DNA from: Candidatus Mediterraneibacter surreyensis
GTDB taxonomy: Bacteria > Bacillota > Clostridia > Lachnospirales > Lachnospiraceae
Length of the DNA: 64,000 nucleotides
Assembly (NCBI GenBank): GCA_019118885.1
Contig: DWYB01000024.1
Span: 1-64,000 of the forward strand
Direction: 5' to 3'
Shown one piece after another: positions 1-10,320 of the stretch. Each line of letters starts with the position of its first letter. Position 1 is the first letter of the stretch. The position numbers and the translations under genes were made by a program. Below the pieces are notes generated by a model. That model was not told the origin of the DNA. It saw nothing but the letters and a program-made list of their open reading frames with translations, and did not search any database.

Positions 1-675
<675 letters not shown>

Positions 676-710
676 TTAAATATTCTTATTTATTCTAAAT
701 ATTGATGATG

Positions 711-1439
711 TCAGTTTGCTACTTTTACCATGCTGTGTCTCACGACGCTGTCACGGTACATATAACCTTTCTGGAATTCCTCTGCGATGATATTCTCGCC
801 GAGTTCCTCATCCTCCACATGCATCACTGCATTGTGGAAGTCAGGATTGAATTCCTGCCCTACGGCTTCGATCGGTTTTACTCCGATTCCTTCCAGTGTA
901 GTCATAAGCTGTTTGTAGATCTTTTCCATTCCCTCTGCAAAAGGAGTGGCTTTTTCATCTTCCGGCATCGAGGCAAGGCCTCTTTCGAAGTTGTCAACGA
1001 TCGGAAGAATTTTTTCTATGATATCTTTCGCTCCAATCTCGTACATCTGAGATTTCTCTTTTTCAGTACGTTTGCGGAAGTTATCAAACTCTGCCATCTG
1101 ACGGGTAAGCCGATCTGTAAGTTCATCGATCTTCTCGTCCTTTTTATCTTTCTTGTTCTTCTTTCCAAAGAGCTTCTTTTTCTCCGTCTTAGAAGACTGT
1201 TCCTCTGAGCTTCCGTCCGCATCGTTCCCGCTCTCTTCGGCTTCTCCGGCCTCGGCTGCGTTCTCCTGTGCTTCCGGTGTGCTGTCAGTGGTCTGAGATG
1301 TTTCATCTCCGGCAGGATTTTCTGCTTTCTCCGCTGTCTCTTTCTGATCTGCTCCGGCTTCCTCCGCTTCGGCGGCCTGTGCCTTTGCCTCCTCGACAGC
1401 TTCCTTTACCATATCTTCTTTGCTCATTTTGTCACTCAC
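711..1439 (-). CDS. grpE: GrpE nucleotide exchange factor
   Basis: Dimeric exchange factor that releases ADP from DnaK. The protein is 242 residues, longer than the usual roughly 190, because of an acidic, Ala/Glu-rich low-complexity N-terminus (about residues 1-95) ending in a Lys-rich stretch. The conserved part follows: a coiled-coil helix containing FDNFRKRTEKE, then the C-terminal beta domain with the family signature YMYRDSVVRHSMVKV at the end. The start used is GTG at 1439; an ATG four codons later (1427) is an equally good alternative. The gene is 15 bp after hrcA and 50 bp before dnaK. The extended acidic tail is the only unusual part. Confidence 0.96.
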   Translation of the reverse strand: MSDKMSKEDMVKEAVEEAKAQAAEAEEAGADQKETAEKAENPAGDETSQTTDSTPEAQENAAEAGEAEESGNDADGSSEEQSSKTEKKKLFGKKNKKDKKDEKIDELTDRLTRQMAEFDNFRKRTEKEKSQMYEIGAKDIIEKILPIVDNFERGLASMPEDEKATPFAEGMEKIYKQLMTTLEGIGVKPIEAVGQEFNPDFHNAVMHVEDEELGENIIAEEFQKGYMYRDSVVRHSMVKVAN

Positions 1440-1454
1440 CAGCTTTCCACCCTC

Positions 1455-2504
1455 CTATTCTTTCGGGTTTTTATTATAAATCGCATCCAACTCATTTTGC
1501 AGAGTCTTCAGCGTCTTCATGACATGTTCATAATCCATTCGCTTCGGACCGATAATACCGATGGTTCCTTTCATTCCCTCTCCCAGTTCATATGTGGCGG
1601 TCACAACGCTGCAGTCTTTCATATTCTTTACAGGCGCCTCGTCGCCGATATAAACCTGGATCGCATGGTCGTCTCCACTTGCGAGAGTTTCTGTAACCAG
1701 ATCTTCAAGCTGCTGCTTTTCTTCAAAAGCACTGATGATCTCCTGTGCGCTCTGCTTATCGCTCAGCTCAGGATATTTGAAGATATTTGTCGTCCCGCTT
1801 GTGTAGATCTTCATGTCATCTTCCACATGGATGATCTCTGCTACCGCATCGAGTACGTGGCCGATCACTTCACTGTGAATTCCCGCCTGCTCTTTCAGTC
1901 TGGCGATCAATCCAAGAGTGATCTGATCGATCGACATTCCATTAAGCGTGGTATTAAGAAGCATATTCAGCTTCAACAGAGTCTCATTACTTAGTGTTTC
2001 ACCGACCTCGATGATCTTATTCTTGATCACATTGCCGCCGAGTACGATGACTGCTACGATCTGTTCCTCATCCACCTGCGAGAGCTGTATGAACTTCAGA
2101 GTATTGCGATTATTTACCGGAGCCGATACCATAGTCGCATAGTTTGTATTGGAAGCAAGCACCTTTGCCGCCTGCTGCAATACTTTTTCGACCTTGTCGG
2201 CTTTCTCCAGCATCGCATCCTCACGCTCAGTGATCTCCTGTTCTTTCTCCTCCATCAGCATATCTACGTAAAGCCGATATCCTTTATCTGAAGGAATCCT
2301 TCCCGCCGATGTGTGCGGCTGGAAAATATATCCGAGATCTTCCAGATCCGCCATCTCATTTCGGATCGTCGCGGAACTTAAGTTCAGTTCCGTGTATTTT
2401 GAAAGAGTACGCGAGCCGACCGGTTCGCCGGTCTCGAGGTAATTCTGGATAATGGCTTTCAATATGATAAGCTTTCTTTCACTTAATGAAGCATCAACTG
2501 CCAT
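1455..2504 (-). CDS. hrcA: HrcA heat-shock repressor
   Basis: Transcriptional repressor of class I heat-shock genes; it binds CIRCE and needs GroEL for folding. The 349-residue length is typical. An N-terminal winged-helix domain (about residues 5-75) contains the motifs GEPVGSRTLSK and LSSATIRNEMADLE, and the segment HTSAGRIPSDKGYR is a family hallmark. The rest is the GAF-like and dimerisation region. It is the first gene of the operon, and its own promoter carries a perfect CIRCE, so it should be autoregulated. Start ATG at 2504 has an AAAGGAGG-type site directly upstream. Confidence 0.97.
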   Translation of the reverse strand: MAVDASLSERKLIILKAIIQNYLETGEPVGSRTLSKYTELNLSSATIRNEMADLEDLGYIFQPHTSAGRIPSDKGYRLYVDMLMEEKEQEITEREDAMLEKADKVEKVLQQAAKVLASNTNYATMVSAPVNNRNTLKFIQLSQVDEEQIVAVIVLGGNVIKNKIIEVGETLSNETLLKLNMLLNTTLNGMSIDQITLGLIARLKEQAGIHSEVIGHVLDAVAEIIHVEDDMKIYTSGTTNIFKYPELSDKQSAQEIISAFEEKQQLEDLVTETLASGDDHAIQVYIGDEAPVKNMKDCSVVTATYELGEGMKGTIGIIGPKRMDYEHVMKTLKTLQNELDAIYNKNPKE

Positions 2505-2526
2505 TATGTTTCCTCCTTTCTCGCTA

Positions 2527-2553
2527 TTAGCACTCCCTTGTTTTGAGTGCTAA
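2527..2553 (-). promoter_or_regulatory. CIRCE operator (HrcA binding site)
   Basis: TTAGCACTC (2527-2535), a 9-bp spacer, then GAGTGCTAA (2545-2553) is an exact match to the CIRCE consensus inverted repeat. It lies between the -10 element and the hrcA start codon, the usual place for HrcA repression. A further unpaired half-site, TAGCACTC, sits at 2573-2580 inside the promoter spacer. Confidence 0.98.
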
Positions 2554-2568
2554 CACCTTCCGTATATT

Positions 2569-2597
2569 AAGATAGCACTCACTTTTCCTTTTGTCAA
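2569..2597 (-). promoter_or_regulatory. Vegetative sigma-A promoter of hrcA-grpE-dnaK
   Basis: On the minus strand a perfect TTGACA (2597-2592) is followed after 17 bp by TATCTT (2574-2569). Transcription would start just upstream of or inside the CIRCE element, so HrcA binding would block it directly. Confidence 0.85.
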
Positions 2598-2625
2598 CCA
2601 TGTTTATAGATTTTTTATCGAAATA

Positions 2626-2692
2626 AGTTCAGTCATGGAGCTGTCCGCAGTAAGCACGCCAGTGCGGTTTTACGAATGGCACGGCTGAACTG
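2626..2692. repeat. Dispersed intergenic repeat, copy 1
   Basis: A 67-bp segment in the hrcA promoter/hemW tail gap starts with AGTTCAG and ends with its inverted form GCTGAACTG. Its core AAGCACG..GTGCGGTTTTACGAATGGC (2652-2680) recurs almost exactly at 6931-6958 in the gap between holA and comEC. The family is not recognised; it could be a MITE-like or REP-like element. Confidence 0.6.
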
Positions 2693-2707
2693 CGGCTAAA
2701 ACTGTTA

Positions 2708-3958
2708 CTACAGTATAAATTCACTGAATACGTAATTGCTCACATCGGTTCCCCGTTCTGTCAGCCGTATTCTCCCGTTCTGCACGATCAGCAGTCCCTG
2801 CTCCTCCATTTTCCTGATCTGCGGTCCGTACACTTCTAAGATGTCTCTGTCAAACGTCTTGCAGAATTCATCCATAGAGATTCCTTCAGTCTTGCGCAGT
2901 CCGAGGAACATAAACTCTTCCATCCGGTCTTCACAGGACAGAGATTCGACTTCTTCACGGATACCTGACAGGCAGTCCGTACTGTTCGGCAGTGCTGCCG
3001 AATCTGAAGCCGACTTTCCAAAAAAATCAAGATATTTTTTCATATCTGTCGTATTATGGAACCGGCACTCATCAATCAATGAGGATGCTCCAAGTCCAAG
3101 CCCCAGATACTCTTTTCTCTCCCAGTAGCCCAGATTGTGCCGGCATTCATATCCATCTTTTGCATAATTGGATATCTCATATCTGTGATACCCGTATCCG
3201 GCAAGTATCTCTTCCGTAGCTTTATAGATCTCACGCTCAGTATCCTCGTCCGGAAGCGGCGGGAGGACAGTCCGTCCTCCGCCCTCTTCTTTTACCTTGC
3301 CGTTTTCGGTTTCAAAATTGCGGCCCGCCTCCTCGCCGTACCACTCATAAAACGGGGTGTCCTCCTCTATGATCAGACTGTAGGCGGAGATATGCTCCGG
3401 CTCCAGCTCCGCCGCCGTGCGCAGTGTCCTGCGCCAGCTCTCCAATGTCTGTCCGGGGATTGCCGATATAAGATCAATATTCACATTCCGGAACCCCGCC
3501 CCGCGCACAGTGTCCCATGTATTTAAGAACTCCCCGTATGTGTGAATGCGCCCGAGCATCCGAAGTTCATCATCGTTTACAGACTGCAGTCCGATACTGA
3601 GCCGGTTAACACCGCATTTCTTCCATACCGCAGTTTTTCCTTCTGTCACAGTTCCCGGATTCACTTCCATAGTAATCTCCGCACTGTCGGATATGTCAAA
3701 GCTTTCATATAGGGCACGGAATATCTCTGCGATCTCACCTTCACCCAGAACAGACGGAGTTCCTCCGCCCAGAAATACGGTGCTCACCTTGTAGTTTCTA
3801 TATTCTTCTTTTTCCGCCCGGATCTCTTTTGTCAGGGCGTCTACATAAAGTGTCCGCTCCTGCACATCGGCAGGGGCGGACAGAAAATCGCAGTATGCGC
3901 ACTTCTTCACACAGAACGGGATATGCACATACAGTTCCAATTCTTTTTTAATCATCAT
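2708..3958 (-). CDS. hemW: HemW-like radical SAM protein (coproporphyrinogen oxidase-like)
   Basis: Radical SAM enzyme of the HemN/HemW family. The [4Fe-4S]-binding CxxxCxxC is at Cys16, Cys20 and Cys23, in the form followed by DF that is typical of HemW, a heme chaperone, rather than true oxygen-independent HemN. SAM-binding GGGTPS and the strand [12 protein letters not shown] are present. At 416 residues it is longer than the usual roughly 380: two hydrophilic insertions are visible, one Gly/Glu-rich around residues 215-245 and one Ser-rich near residues 325-350. It overlaps the lepA stop by about 10 bp, and lepA-hemW adjacency is common in Firmicutes. Two ATG codons (3958, 3955) are possible starts. 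Confidence 0.9.
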   Translation of the reverse strand: MMIKKELELYVHIPFCVKKCAYCDFLSAPADVQERTLYVDALTKEIRAEKEEYRNYKVSTVFLGGGTPSVLGEGEIAEIFRALYESFDISDSAEITMEVNPGTVTEGKTAVWKKCGVNRLSIGLQSVNDDELRMLGRIHTYGEFLNTWDTVRGAGFRNVNIDLISAIPGQTLESWRRTLRTAAELEPEHISAYSLIIEEDTPFYEWYGEEAGRNFETENGKVKEEGGGRTVLPPLPDEDTEREIYKATEEILAGYGYHRYEISNYAKDGYECRHNLGYWERKEYLGLGLGASSLIDECRFHNTTDMKKYLDFFGKSASDSAALPNSTDCLSGIREEVESLSCEDRMEEFMFLGLRKTEGISMDEFCKTFDRDILEVYGPQIRKMEEQGLLIVQNGRIRLTERGTDVSNYVFSEFIL

Positions 3959-5762
3959 CCAGTTTCAGCACACTCATAAACGCTTTCTGCGGGATCTCTA
4001 CATTTCCCACCTGGCGCATGCGCTTCTTTCCTTCCTTCTGCTTCTCCAGCAGTTTCTTCTTACGGGAGATATCGCCGCCGTAACATTTCGCCAGCACGTC
4101 TTTCCTCATCGCTTTGACGGTCTCACGGGCAATGATCTTGCTTCCGATGGCCGCCTGGATCGGGATCTCGAAGAGCTGTCTCGGGATCTCCTGTTTCAGC
4201 TTCTCGCACATTCTTCTTCCTCTGTCATAAGCACTTCCCGCAAATACGATAAAGGAGAGCGCATCCACTTCTTCTTTATTAATAAGGATATCCAGTTTCA
4301 CAAGCTCGGATCTCTGATATCCCATCATCTCATAATCAAAGGATGCATATCCTCTTGATCTGGATTTCAGCGCGTCAAAGAAATCGTAGATGATTTCATT
4401 GAGAGGAAGATGATAGTGAAGCACAGCACGTTTCTCCTCGATATACTCCATACTCTGATAGATACCGCGGCGCTCCTGGCACAGATCCATGATTGCCCCG
4501 ATATATTCTGAAGTAACCATGATCTCCGCTTTTACCATCGGCTCTTCCATATAGTCGATTTCTGACGGATCCGGCATATTTGTAGGATTCGTCAGATCAA
4601 TGACCTCGCCGCTCGTCTTATGGACTTTGTAGATAACACTGGGAGCCGTTGTCACCAGATCCAGATTGTATTCTCGCTCAAGACGTTCCTGAATGATCTC
4701 AAGGTGAAGAAGTCCAAGGAAACCGCAGCGGAATCCGAAACCAAGGGCAACCGACGTCTCAGGTTCAAACTGGAGAGCAGCATCGTTGAGCTGAAGCTTT
4801 TCAAGCGCATCCCTCAGATCCGGATATTTGGCTCCGTCTGCGGGATAAAGTCCGCAGTATACCATAGGATTTACTTTTTTATATCCGGGCAGGGGCTCTG
4901 CGCACGGATTCTCTGCGTTTGTGATCGTATCGCCCACATGGGTGTCCTTTACATTTTTCAGGCTCGCGGTAATATAGCCTACCATTCCGGCGCTCAGCTC
5001 ATCACAGGGGATAAACTGCCCTGCTCCGAATGTTCCCACTTCCACTACTTCCGCTTTCGCGCCGGTAGCCATCATGAGCATGGGCGTTCCCTTTTTCACG
5101 GTTCCCTCTTTGATCCGGCAGAAAACAATTACTCCTTTATAAGGATCATACTTGGAATCAAATATCAATGCCTTCAAAGGCGCCTCGGGATCCCCCGTGG
5201 GCGCAGGTATCTTTTTCACGATCTGTTCCAGCACTTCATGTACATTCTGTCCTGTCTTGGCTGAAATAAGCGGAGCGTCCTCCGCGTCAATGCCGATGAC
5301 ATCCTCGATCTCCTCTTTAACGCGCTCCGGATCCGCACTGGGCAGATCGATCTTATTGATGACCGGCATCACATCCAGATCGTGGTCCAGCGCCAGATAG
5401 ACATTTGCCAGTGTCTGCGCTTCCACTCCCTGTGCCGCATCCACCACCAGAATCGCCCCGTCGCATGCCGCAAGGCTTCTGGATACTTCATAATTAAAAT
5501 CCACATGTCCCGGAGTATCGATCAGGTTGAACATATATTCTTCGCCGTCGTCCGCCTTATAGATTGTACGGACCGCCTGTGCTTTGATCGTGATTCCTCT
5601 CTCTCGTTCCAGATCCATGTTGTCAAGGACCTGAGCCTGCATCTCGCGGCTCGTGAGAAGTCCTGTCATCTCAATGATACGGTCCGCCAGAGTGGACTTG
5701 CCGTGATCAATATGTGCGATAATGCAAAAATTTCTGATTTTACTCTGATCTATTACTGCCAA
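3948..5762 (-). CDS. lepA: LepA / elongation factor 4
   Basis: Ribosome-associated translational GTPase that acts on stalled or mis-translocated ribosomes. G motifs are [16 protein letters not shown] and [10 protein letters not shown]; the LepA-specific C-terminal domain ends in the basic region [17 protein letters not shown]. About 605 residues is standard. The first in-frame ATG (5768) sits only 1 nt from the TGGAGG site, too close. I therefore prefer the TTG at 5762, seven nt from the site, which gives an N-terminus reading (M)[16 protein letters not shown] as in relatives. The gene lies between holA and hemW. Confidence 0.95.
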   Translation of the reverse strand: MAVIDQSKIRNFCIIAHIDHGKSTLADRIIEMTGLLTSREMQAQVLDNMDLERERGITIKAQAVRTIYKADDGEEYMFNLIDTPGHVDFNYEVSRSLAACDGAILVVDAAQGVEAQTLANVYLALDHDLDVMPVINKIDLPSADPERVKEEIEDVIGIDAEDAPLISAKTGQNVHEVLEQIVKKIPAPTGDPEAPLKALIFDSKYDPYKGVIVFCRIKEGTVKKGTPMLMMATGAKAEVVEVGTFGAGQFIPCDELSAGMVGYITASLKNVKDTHVGDTITNAENPCAEPLPGYKKVNPMVYCGLYPADGAKYPDLRDALEKLQLNDAALQFEPETSVALGFGFRCGFLGLLHLEIIQERLEREYNLDLVTTAPSVIYKVHKTSGEVIDLTNPTNMPDPSEIDYMEEPMVKAEIMVTSEYIGAIMDLCQERRGIYQSMEYIEEKRAVLHYHLPLNEIIYDFFDALKSRSRGYASFDYEMMGYQRSELVKLDILINKEEVDALSFIVFAGSAYDRGRRMCEKLKQEIPRQLFEIPIQAAIGSKIIARETVKAMRKDVLAKCYGGDISRKKKLLEKQKEGKKRMRQVGNVEIPQKAFMSVLKLDDD

Positions 5763-5781
5763 TTTCATTCCTCCATTATAT

Positions 5782-6762
5782 TTAAGCTGACTGCTTTACA
5801 ATAAACAGTTCCACTGCAAGACTGTCTGTCATAAGTCCGGTCTTAACCCTCTGTTCAAGATCCGCGCTCTCCTCCATAATCTGCCTGAGTTCAGAAGATC
5901 TGAACCGTTTGGCCAGATCCATATATTTCCCCGCGACAAAAGGATGAAGCCCCGCCCTGGAAGCGATATCCTTTTTCCCGTATCCCTGTTTTGAGAGTTC
6001 CTTTACGTGGAACAGATCTCTGTACTCTTTCGACATGAGCGAAAGGATACGCATAGGCGGTTCTTTCAGCGCAAGCAGATCATAATACAGATCAAGGGCT
6101 TTCCGCTGGTCTTTCGCCGCCACTGCATTGACCATATCAAAGATATGATTCGTAATCTGTGTCACGCAGATGGCATCCACATCTTCCCGGGTAATGACTT
6201 CCCGTTCAATGCAGTAGCAGAAGAGCTTTTCCAGCTCCCTGGTGATATTCTCCATATCTGTGCCCACTTTATTCAGAAAATAGGCAATGTCAGACTGAGA
6301 CATTTCTTTTTTTTCTTTTCGAATCAGACCGGATACCCATTTCCGAAGCGTATTTTCATCCTGCGCGGCAAGTTCCACGATATGTCCCTTTGCCTTCACA
6401 GCTTTATAAAGCTTACTCCGTTTGTCCACCTCATTTTCTATGAAAATGAAATGGGTCGTCTGCGGCATGCCGCCATTGATATAATCCGCCAGATCATTTC
6501 CACCTGTCTTAAAAAATCCGGTGTCCTCAAATACAATCAGCCGGCATTCTGAAAAAAAAGGCAGCGTCTCCGCAAGGTCAATGACTTCTTTGACATCTGT
6601 CTTTTTACCCTCATAATAAGAATAATTCATGGTATCCCCTTCGGGAACCATGGCTTTTACAAAGCGTTCCTTATACTGTTTCTTCAGATATCCCTCCGGG
6701 CCGTAGAGAAGATAAATCTGTTTAAATTGTCCTGTTTTTAAATCTTCATTCAGACTTTTCAT
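5782..6762 (-). CDS. holA: DNA polymerase III delta subunit
   Basis: Clamp-loader delta subunit that opens the beta sliding clamp. The N-terminal AAA+ fold starts [21 protein letters not shown] and has the degenerate P-loop-like GPEGYLKK; a C-terminal helical collar domain follows ([17 protein letters not shown]). I chose the ATG at 6762 because it matches the family N-terminus; an upstream TTG at 6801 is open but has no ribosome binding site. About 326 residues is normal. It is downstream of comEC, an order frequent in Clostridia, though separated here by a 240-bp gap filled by a repeat. Confidence 0.93.
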   Translation of the reverse strand: MKSLNEDLKTGQFKQIYLLYGPEGYLKKQYKERFVKAMVPEGDTMNYSYYEGKKTDVKEVIDLAETLPFFSECRLIVFEDTGFFKTGGNDLADYINGGMPQTTHFIFIENEVDKRSKLYKAVKAKGHIVELAAQDENTLRKWVSGLIRKEKKEMSQSDIAYFLNKVGTDMENITRELEKLFCYCIEREVITREDVDAICVTQITNHIFDMVNAVAAKDQRKALDLYYDLLALKEPPMRILSLMSKEYRDLFHVKELSKQGYGKKDIASRAGLHPFVAGKYMDLAKRFRSSELRQIMEESADLEQRVKTGLMTDSLAVELFIVKQSA

Positions 6763-6815
6763 AACTCTTGTATTATAAAGGAAACACTCCTGTTTTGACA
6801 AGAGGTTTGTAATAT

Positions 6816-7005
6816 CAGTTCAGCCATCTGATGCAAGGCGACGGATTTATGCTCGCATAAGGGTCCGTCGCCTGGCAGTCAGATGCGATGAGCGCCTGCT
6901 AATGAGTAAAACAGCGGCGGCAGCCGAAATAAGCACGAAGTGCGGTTTTACGAATGGCGTGAGCTGAACTGTTATAAAGCCATCTGAATGACGCGGGCTG
7001 AACTG
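6816..7005. repeat. Dispersed intergenic repeat, copy 2 (longer form)
   Basis: About 190 bp between holA and the comEC stop codon, bounded by CAGTTCAGCC (6816-6825) and GGCTGAACTG (6996-7005), with another GCTGAACTG at 6963-6971. It shares the core AAGCACG..GTGCGGTTTTACGAATGGC with copy 1. Internally it contains several near-repeats of CATCTGATG/CAGATGCGATG and a GGCGACGG/CCGTCGCC hairpin. No coding potential is convincing. Confidence 0.6.
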
Positions 7006-9378
7006 TCACTCTGTCATAAAACCTCGTATCGTCATCTTCTTTCCATCGCTTCGGATGATAACAGCTCCATTGTCCTGCGTAGAGCTGACCGTGCATCCTG
7101 CGGCGTCAAGCCGCTGTAAAGTTTCTTTATGAGGGTGTCCGTAGCGATTGTCCATGCCCGCGGAGATAATTGCGAACTCCGGTTCTGTGATCTGAAGAAA
7201 TTTCTCTGTACCCGAATTCTTTGATCCGTGATGAGCGACTTTCAGGACCTCATAATCTCTCAGCAGATTGGAACGGATCAGACTCTCTTCCCCGCTCCCT
7301 TCCACATCTCCGGTAAGCAGCATGTCAAACTCACCGAAAGTCAAATCCAGCACAAGCGAAGTTTCATTTCCCAGCTCCGTTCCCAGACCACTTTCAGGTC
7401 CGATACACGTAAGGATCATTTCCTCCATTTCTCCCGTTTTGCCGGATTTTATCCTGTCTCCCGTCTCAATAGCAACGACTCTGGTCCCATTGTTCATCGC
7501 AGTCCGTGCAAGCGCAGCAAGTTTTTCATCATGATATTCTATAGGAGGCATCACCAGATTCCGAATCCTCACTCCGAACATCTGATTTTCCAGCATTTCC
7601 TTTACTCCGCTGATATGGTCGTCATCGCCGTGTGTTACGAATACATAGTCGAGCGCATTTAATCCCTGGGAGAGGAAATAAGGTTCCAGTCGATAAGTTC
7701 CCACCGAGGAAATATCACTGCTGCCGCCGTCGATCAGGCAATTAAAAGATGAATTGCGGATATGGATGCCGTCGCCCTGCCCTACGTCCAGCACTGTGAT
7801 CTGCACTCCCTCCTGCATCTGAAAACGGATTCTGCACAGCAGCGCCATACTCACTGCAAATATCAGCGCCATCTGCCCCGGGATCCTGCATAATCTTCTC
7901 CATTTTCGAATATGAAAATATGACCGCTCGCCTCCGCGCTCTTCTTTTTCCTTTCGCGCGGTAAGATATCTGTAGTACAGATAAACCGCCAACAACACCG
8001 CATAATAAACAAGGATCCATATCCTGTCCGGTTTTCCCGCAGTAAACCTGGCATAGGGCAGGGCACCTGCTCCTGCACAGAGAATGTCATACCCCCACAA
8101 TACCCCGCGGCAGATCTGAAGCACAATCCCCCCAAAAGCATCTGATAACACAGTCAGCAAGGAGCCGATCACCCCGGCTCCCATAGCAGCCGGCATAACA
8201 GGAATCACAATAAGATTCAGCAAAACCGAATACGGTGGAATCTCAAAATAGAAGTAAAGCAAAGGGCCAAGCAGCAATATATTTACCGCCAAGCTTGTGC
8301 TCAGGCCGCTCATACACCATAGAAGAAGAGAGATTCCTTTTCCTTTCAGCCATATCATTAACCCTCTGTCCGACTCTGTATATTTCTTCTGTCTCTTACT
8401 GATCTGCGCACATCCGAACATATCAGAAAATACAGGACCAAACAACGCTATTCCAAGAATAGCTCCGTAGGAAAGCTGGAATCCGGCATCTGTCAGGTAC
8501 AAGGGCTGCCCGTAGCATACAATTGCAGCAGACAGGAACAGACTTGTAAGAAGGTCATAATCTCTTCCCGTAATCTCCGCTCCTATTCTTACAATAAACA
8601 TGATCAGTGCGCGCAGGCTCGAAACACCCGCCCCGATCATCAGACTGTAAAAAATCAGAATCATACCTCCGGCGATCCCCGAGACCGGAAATCCGCACCC
8701 GGCCTTTCGTAGCAGGGTGTAGATACCCATGCCAAGAAAGGTCATATGCAGTCCGGAGATGGCCAGCAGATGGCTGATCCCACATTTCTGATAGATTGTC
8801 TTCATCTCAGGATCCAATCCGCTCTTCTCCCCGAGAAGGATCGCGCTCATGGTTCCTCCGTAATATTCTCCCAGATGACGGATTAAAAGATTCTTCCATC
8901 TTCCCCTGAATTCTGACAGAAATTGCCGGACAGAATCCGTATCACAGGACAATATTTGGATCTGATCCGCCCATACGAGTACATGGATTCCCTGTTTTAT
9001 ATAATATATTTTCTGGTCAAAATTTCCCGGATTGCGGGCACTCTCAAAGCACTCCGCCTCCCCGCTGACTCTGAGACGGTTTCCGATCCGGACTTTCGTT
9101 GATTTATCAGTTTCATTCTTGGAAATATAAACAAGAAGATCAGACTCTCTCACGATCTGATCTGCAACAGACGCAATGTTGTCTCTTAGAAAGACAGCCA
9201 TCACTTTTTTCTTCTCTTCGATCTTATATACAGTTCCCGCAAGCTCGACCTGCGCTTCACAAGAGATTGCCCTTTCCAATGCAGAGGGTTTCATTTCCTC
9301 CGCACCGAAAAAGAGCACTCTTATACCCTGTATCAAAAGAAATAAAATACATATTCCGCAAAGCGGCCGTTTTCTCAT
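7006..9378 (-). CDS. comEC: ComEC/Rec2 DNA-uptake channel
   Basis: Integral membrane protein that forms the channel for single-stranded DNA during transformation. The 790 residues comprise an N-terminal signal/TM, an OB-like extracellular segment (about 35-135), the multi-spanning Competence domain (with CGISHLLAISGLHMTFLG), and a C-terminal metallo-beta-lactamase-like domain. The latter carries VTHGDDDHISGV near residue 580 and AHHGSKNSG near residue 718. Full length with no frameshift, so the uptake channel appears intact. Its start overlaps the stop of the GerMN gene by 4 bp, and comEA lies in the same run of genes. Whether the organism is competent cannot be told from this. Confidence 0.95.
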   Translation of the reverse strand: MRKRPLCGICILFLLIQGIRVLFFGAEEMKPSALERAISCEAQVELAGTVYKIEEKKKVMAVFLRDNIASVADQIVRESDLLVYISKNETDKSTKVRIGNRLRVSGEAECFESARNPGNFDQKIYYIKQGIHVLVWADQIQILSCDTDSVRQFLSEFRGRWKNLLIRHLGEYYGGTMSAILLGEKSGLDPEMKTIYQKCGISHLLAISGLHMTFLGMGIYTLLRKAGCGFPVSGIAGGMILIFYSLMIGAGVSSLRALIMFIVRIGAEITGRDYDLLTSLFLSAAIVCYGQPLYLTDAGFQLSYGAILGIALFGPVFSDMFGCAQISKRQKKYTESDRGLMIWLKGKGISLLLWCMSGLSTSLAVNILLLGPLLYFYFEIPPYSVLLNLIVIPVMPAAMGAGVIGSLLTVLSDAFGGIVLQICRGVLWGYDILCAGAGALPYARFTAGKPDRIWILVYYAVLLAVYLYYRYLTARKEKEERGGERSYFHIRKWRRLCRIPGQMALIFAVSMALLCRIRFQMQEGVQITVLDVGQGDGIHIRNSSFNCLIDGGSSDISSVGTYRLEPYFLSQGLNALDYVFVTHGDDDHISGVKEMLENQMFGVRIRNLVMPPIEYHDEKLAALARTAMNNGTRVVAIETGDRIKSGKTGEMEEMILTCIGPESGLGTELGNETSLVLDLTFGEFDMLLTGDVEGSGEESLIRSNLLRDYEVLKVAHHGSKNSGTEKFLQITEPEFAIISAGMDNRYGHPHKETLQRLDAAGCTVSSTQDNGAVIIRSDGKKMTIRGFMTE

Positions 9379-10307
9379 TCAGTTTCTTCTTCGGCTGCGA
9401 CAAGATCCATGTCCGCTTTCAGAGGCTGTGACAGATCCACAGTCTCCATATATTCAGCGTTTGACTCTCCATTAATGGTGATCTGCACCTGCGTGGCCTC
9501 TGTTCCCTCAACCAGAGAATCCACGATAGAATATACAGTAAGTTCCGGAAGAATATCATATGCGCCTGTCAGGAACGTACTGTCAAAATTCACATAACAT
9601 ATTTTGTCTTTTGTAGTCACACTCAACAGGTTTGTATCCGGATTGATAGTCGGATAAGCGCCCGCGCCGGCAGGTCCCTGCATCAGCTTTTCTACGATCA
9701 GTTTGTCCTTGGAAACATTACTGCTGTACCTGACATCCGTCTTCTGAGCCACCAATCTGTCTCCGGACTCATTCGCGAAATACAGCGTAAGTGTATCTGT
9801 CTGGTATGCACTCGGAGACGAGCTGGTATTTTCCACAAAATCATCACCGTTCATAAGGCCCACCGGAACACCGTCGGCGTCTGTCAGCGGCTTTCCGTCC
9901 ACTGTGAACGAGACCGCATTTACTCCGTCGATCGATACAAGCGATTGTACGACAGCTGCACGCATCAGTTTTTCCCGGATATTGCCTACGCCCAGATACT
10001 CGCCACTGAAATCCACTTCCAGTATACTGCCCATAAGACTACACCCCTGTATCTTAACTTCTTTCGGTATGGGATTAACGTATTCGATATCTTCAGCAGG
10101 TGTGCTCAGATCTTCCAGCACCGCCTGCGCTACCTCCTGAGTCTGCCCATCCGGAAGATCGCACGCCACTTTGACCAGTCCTGTCTGTTCTTCATTCAGA
10201 CAATAGACAACCGAATCGCCCTCGCCGATTCCGTCGTCTCTTCCGCATGACATAAGGCAGGACGCCGCACAGAGAATCATCGCAAGAATCATATTTTTTC
10301 TCTTCAT
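9375..10307 (-). CDS. GerMN-domain lipoprotein (sporulation/germination type)
   Basis: Predicted membrane lipoprotein with two tandem GerMN domains, the architecture of Bacillus GerM. The signal peptide ends in the lipobox LMSC with the lipidated Cys at residue 21. First domain about residues 40-150; second about 175-290, with the motif CYVNFDSTFLTG and ending QVQITINGES. Start ATG at 10307 is chosen because it gives a clean signal peptide; a longer open frame reaches 10334. It overlaps comEC by 4 bp and follows the histidine kinase by 14 bp, so it is co-transcribed with a signalling pair. The role in spore assembly is known for GerM but only inferred here. Confidence 0.82.
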   Translation of the reverse strand: MKRKNMILAMILCAASCLMSCGRDDGIGEGDSVVYCLNEEQTGLVKVACDLPDGQTQEVAQAVLEDLSTPAEDIEYVNPIPKEVKIQGCSLMGSILEVDFSGEYLGVGNIREKLMRAAVVQSLVSIDGVNAVSFTVDGKPLTDADGVPVGLMNGDDFVENTSSSPSAYQTDTLTLYFANESGDRLVAQKTDVRYSSNVSKDKLIVEKLMQGPAGAGAYPTINPDTNLLSVTTKDKICYVNFDSTFLTGAYDILPELTVYSIVDSLVEGTEATQVQITINGESNAEYMETVDLSQPLKADMDLVAAEEETE

Positions 10308-10320
10308 TTTCCTCACGCTC

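Noticed and set aside
702-1208. 168-codon plus-strand frame opposite grpE
   Set aside because: Antisense shadow of grpE, no RBS.
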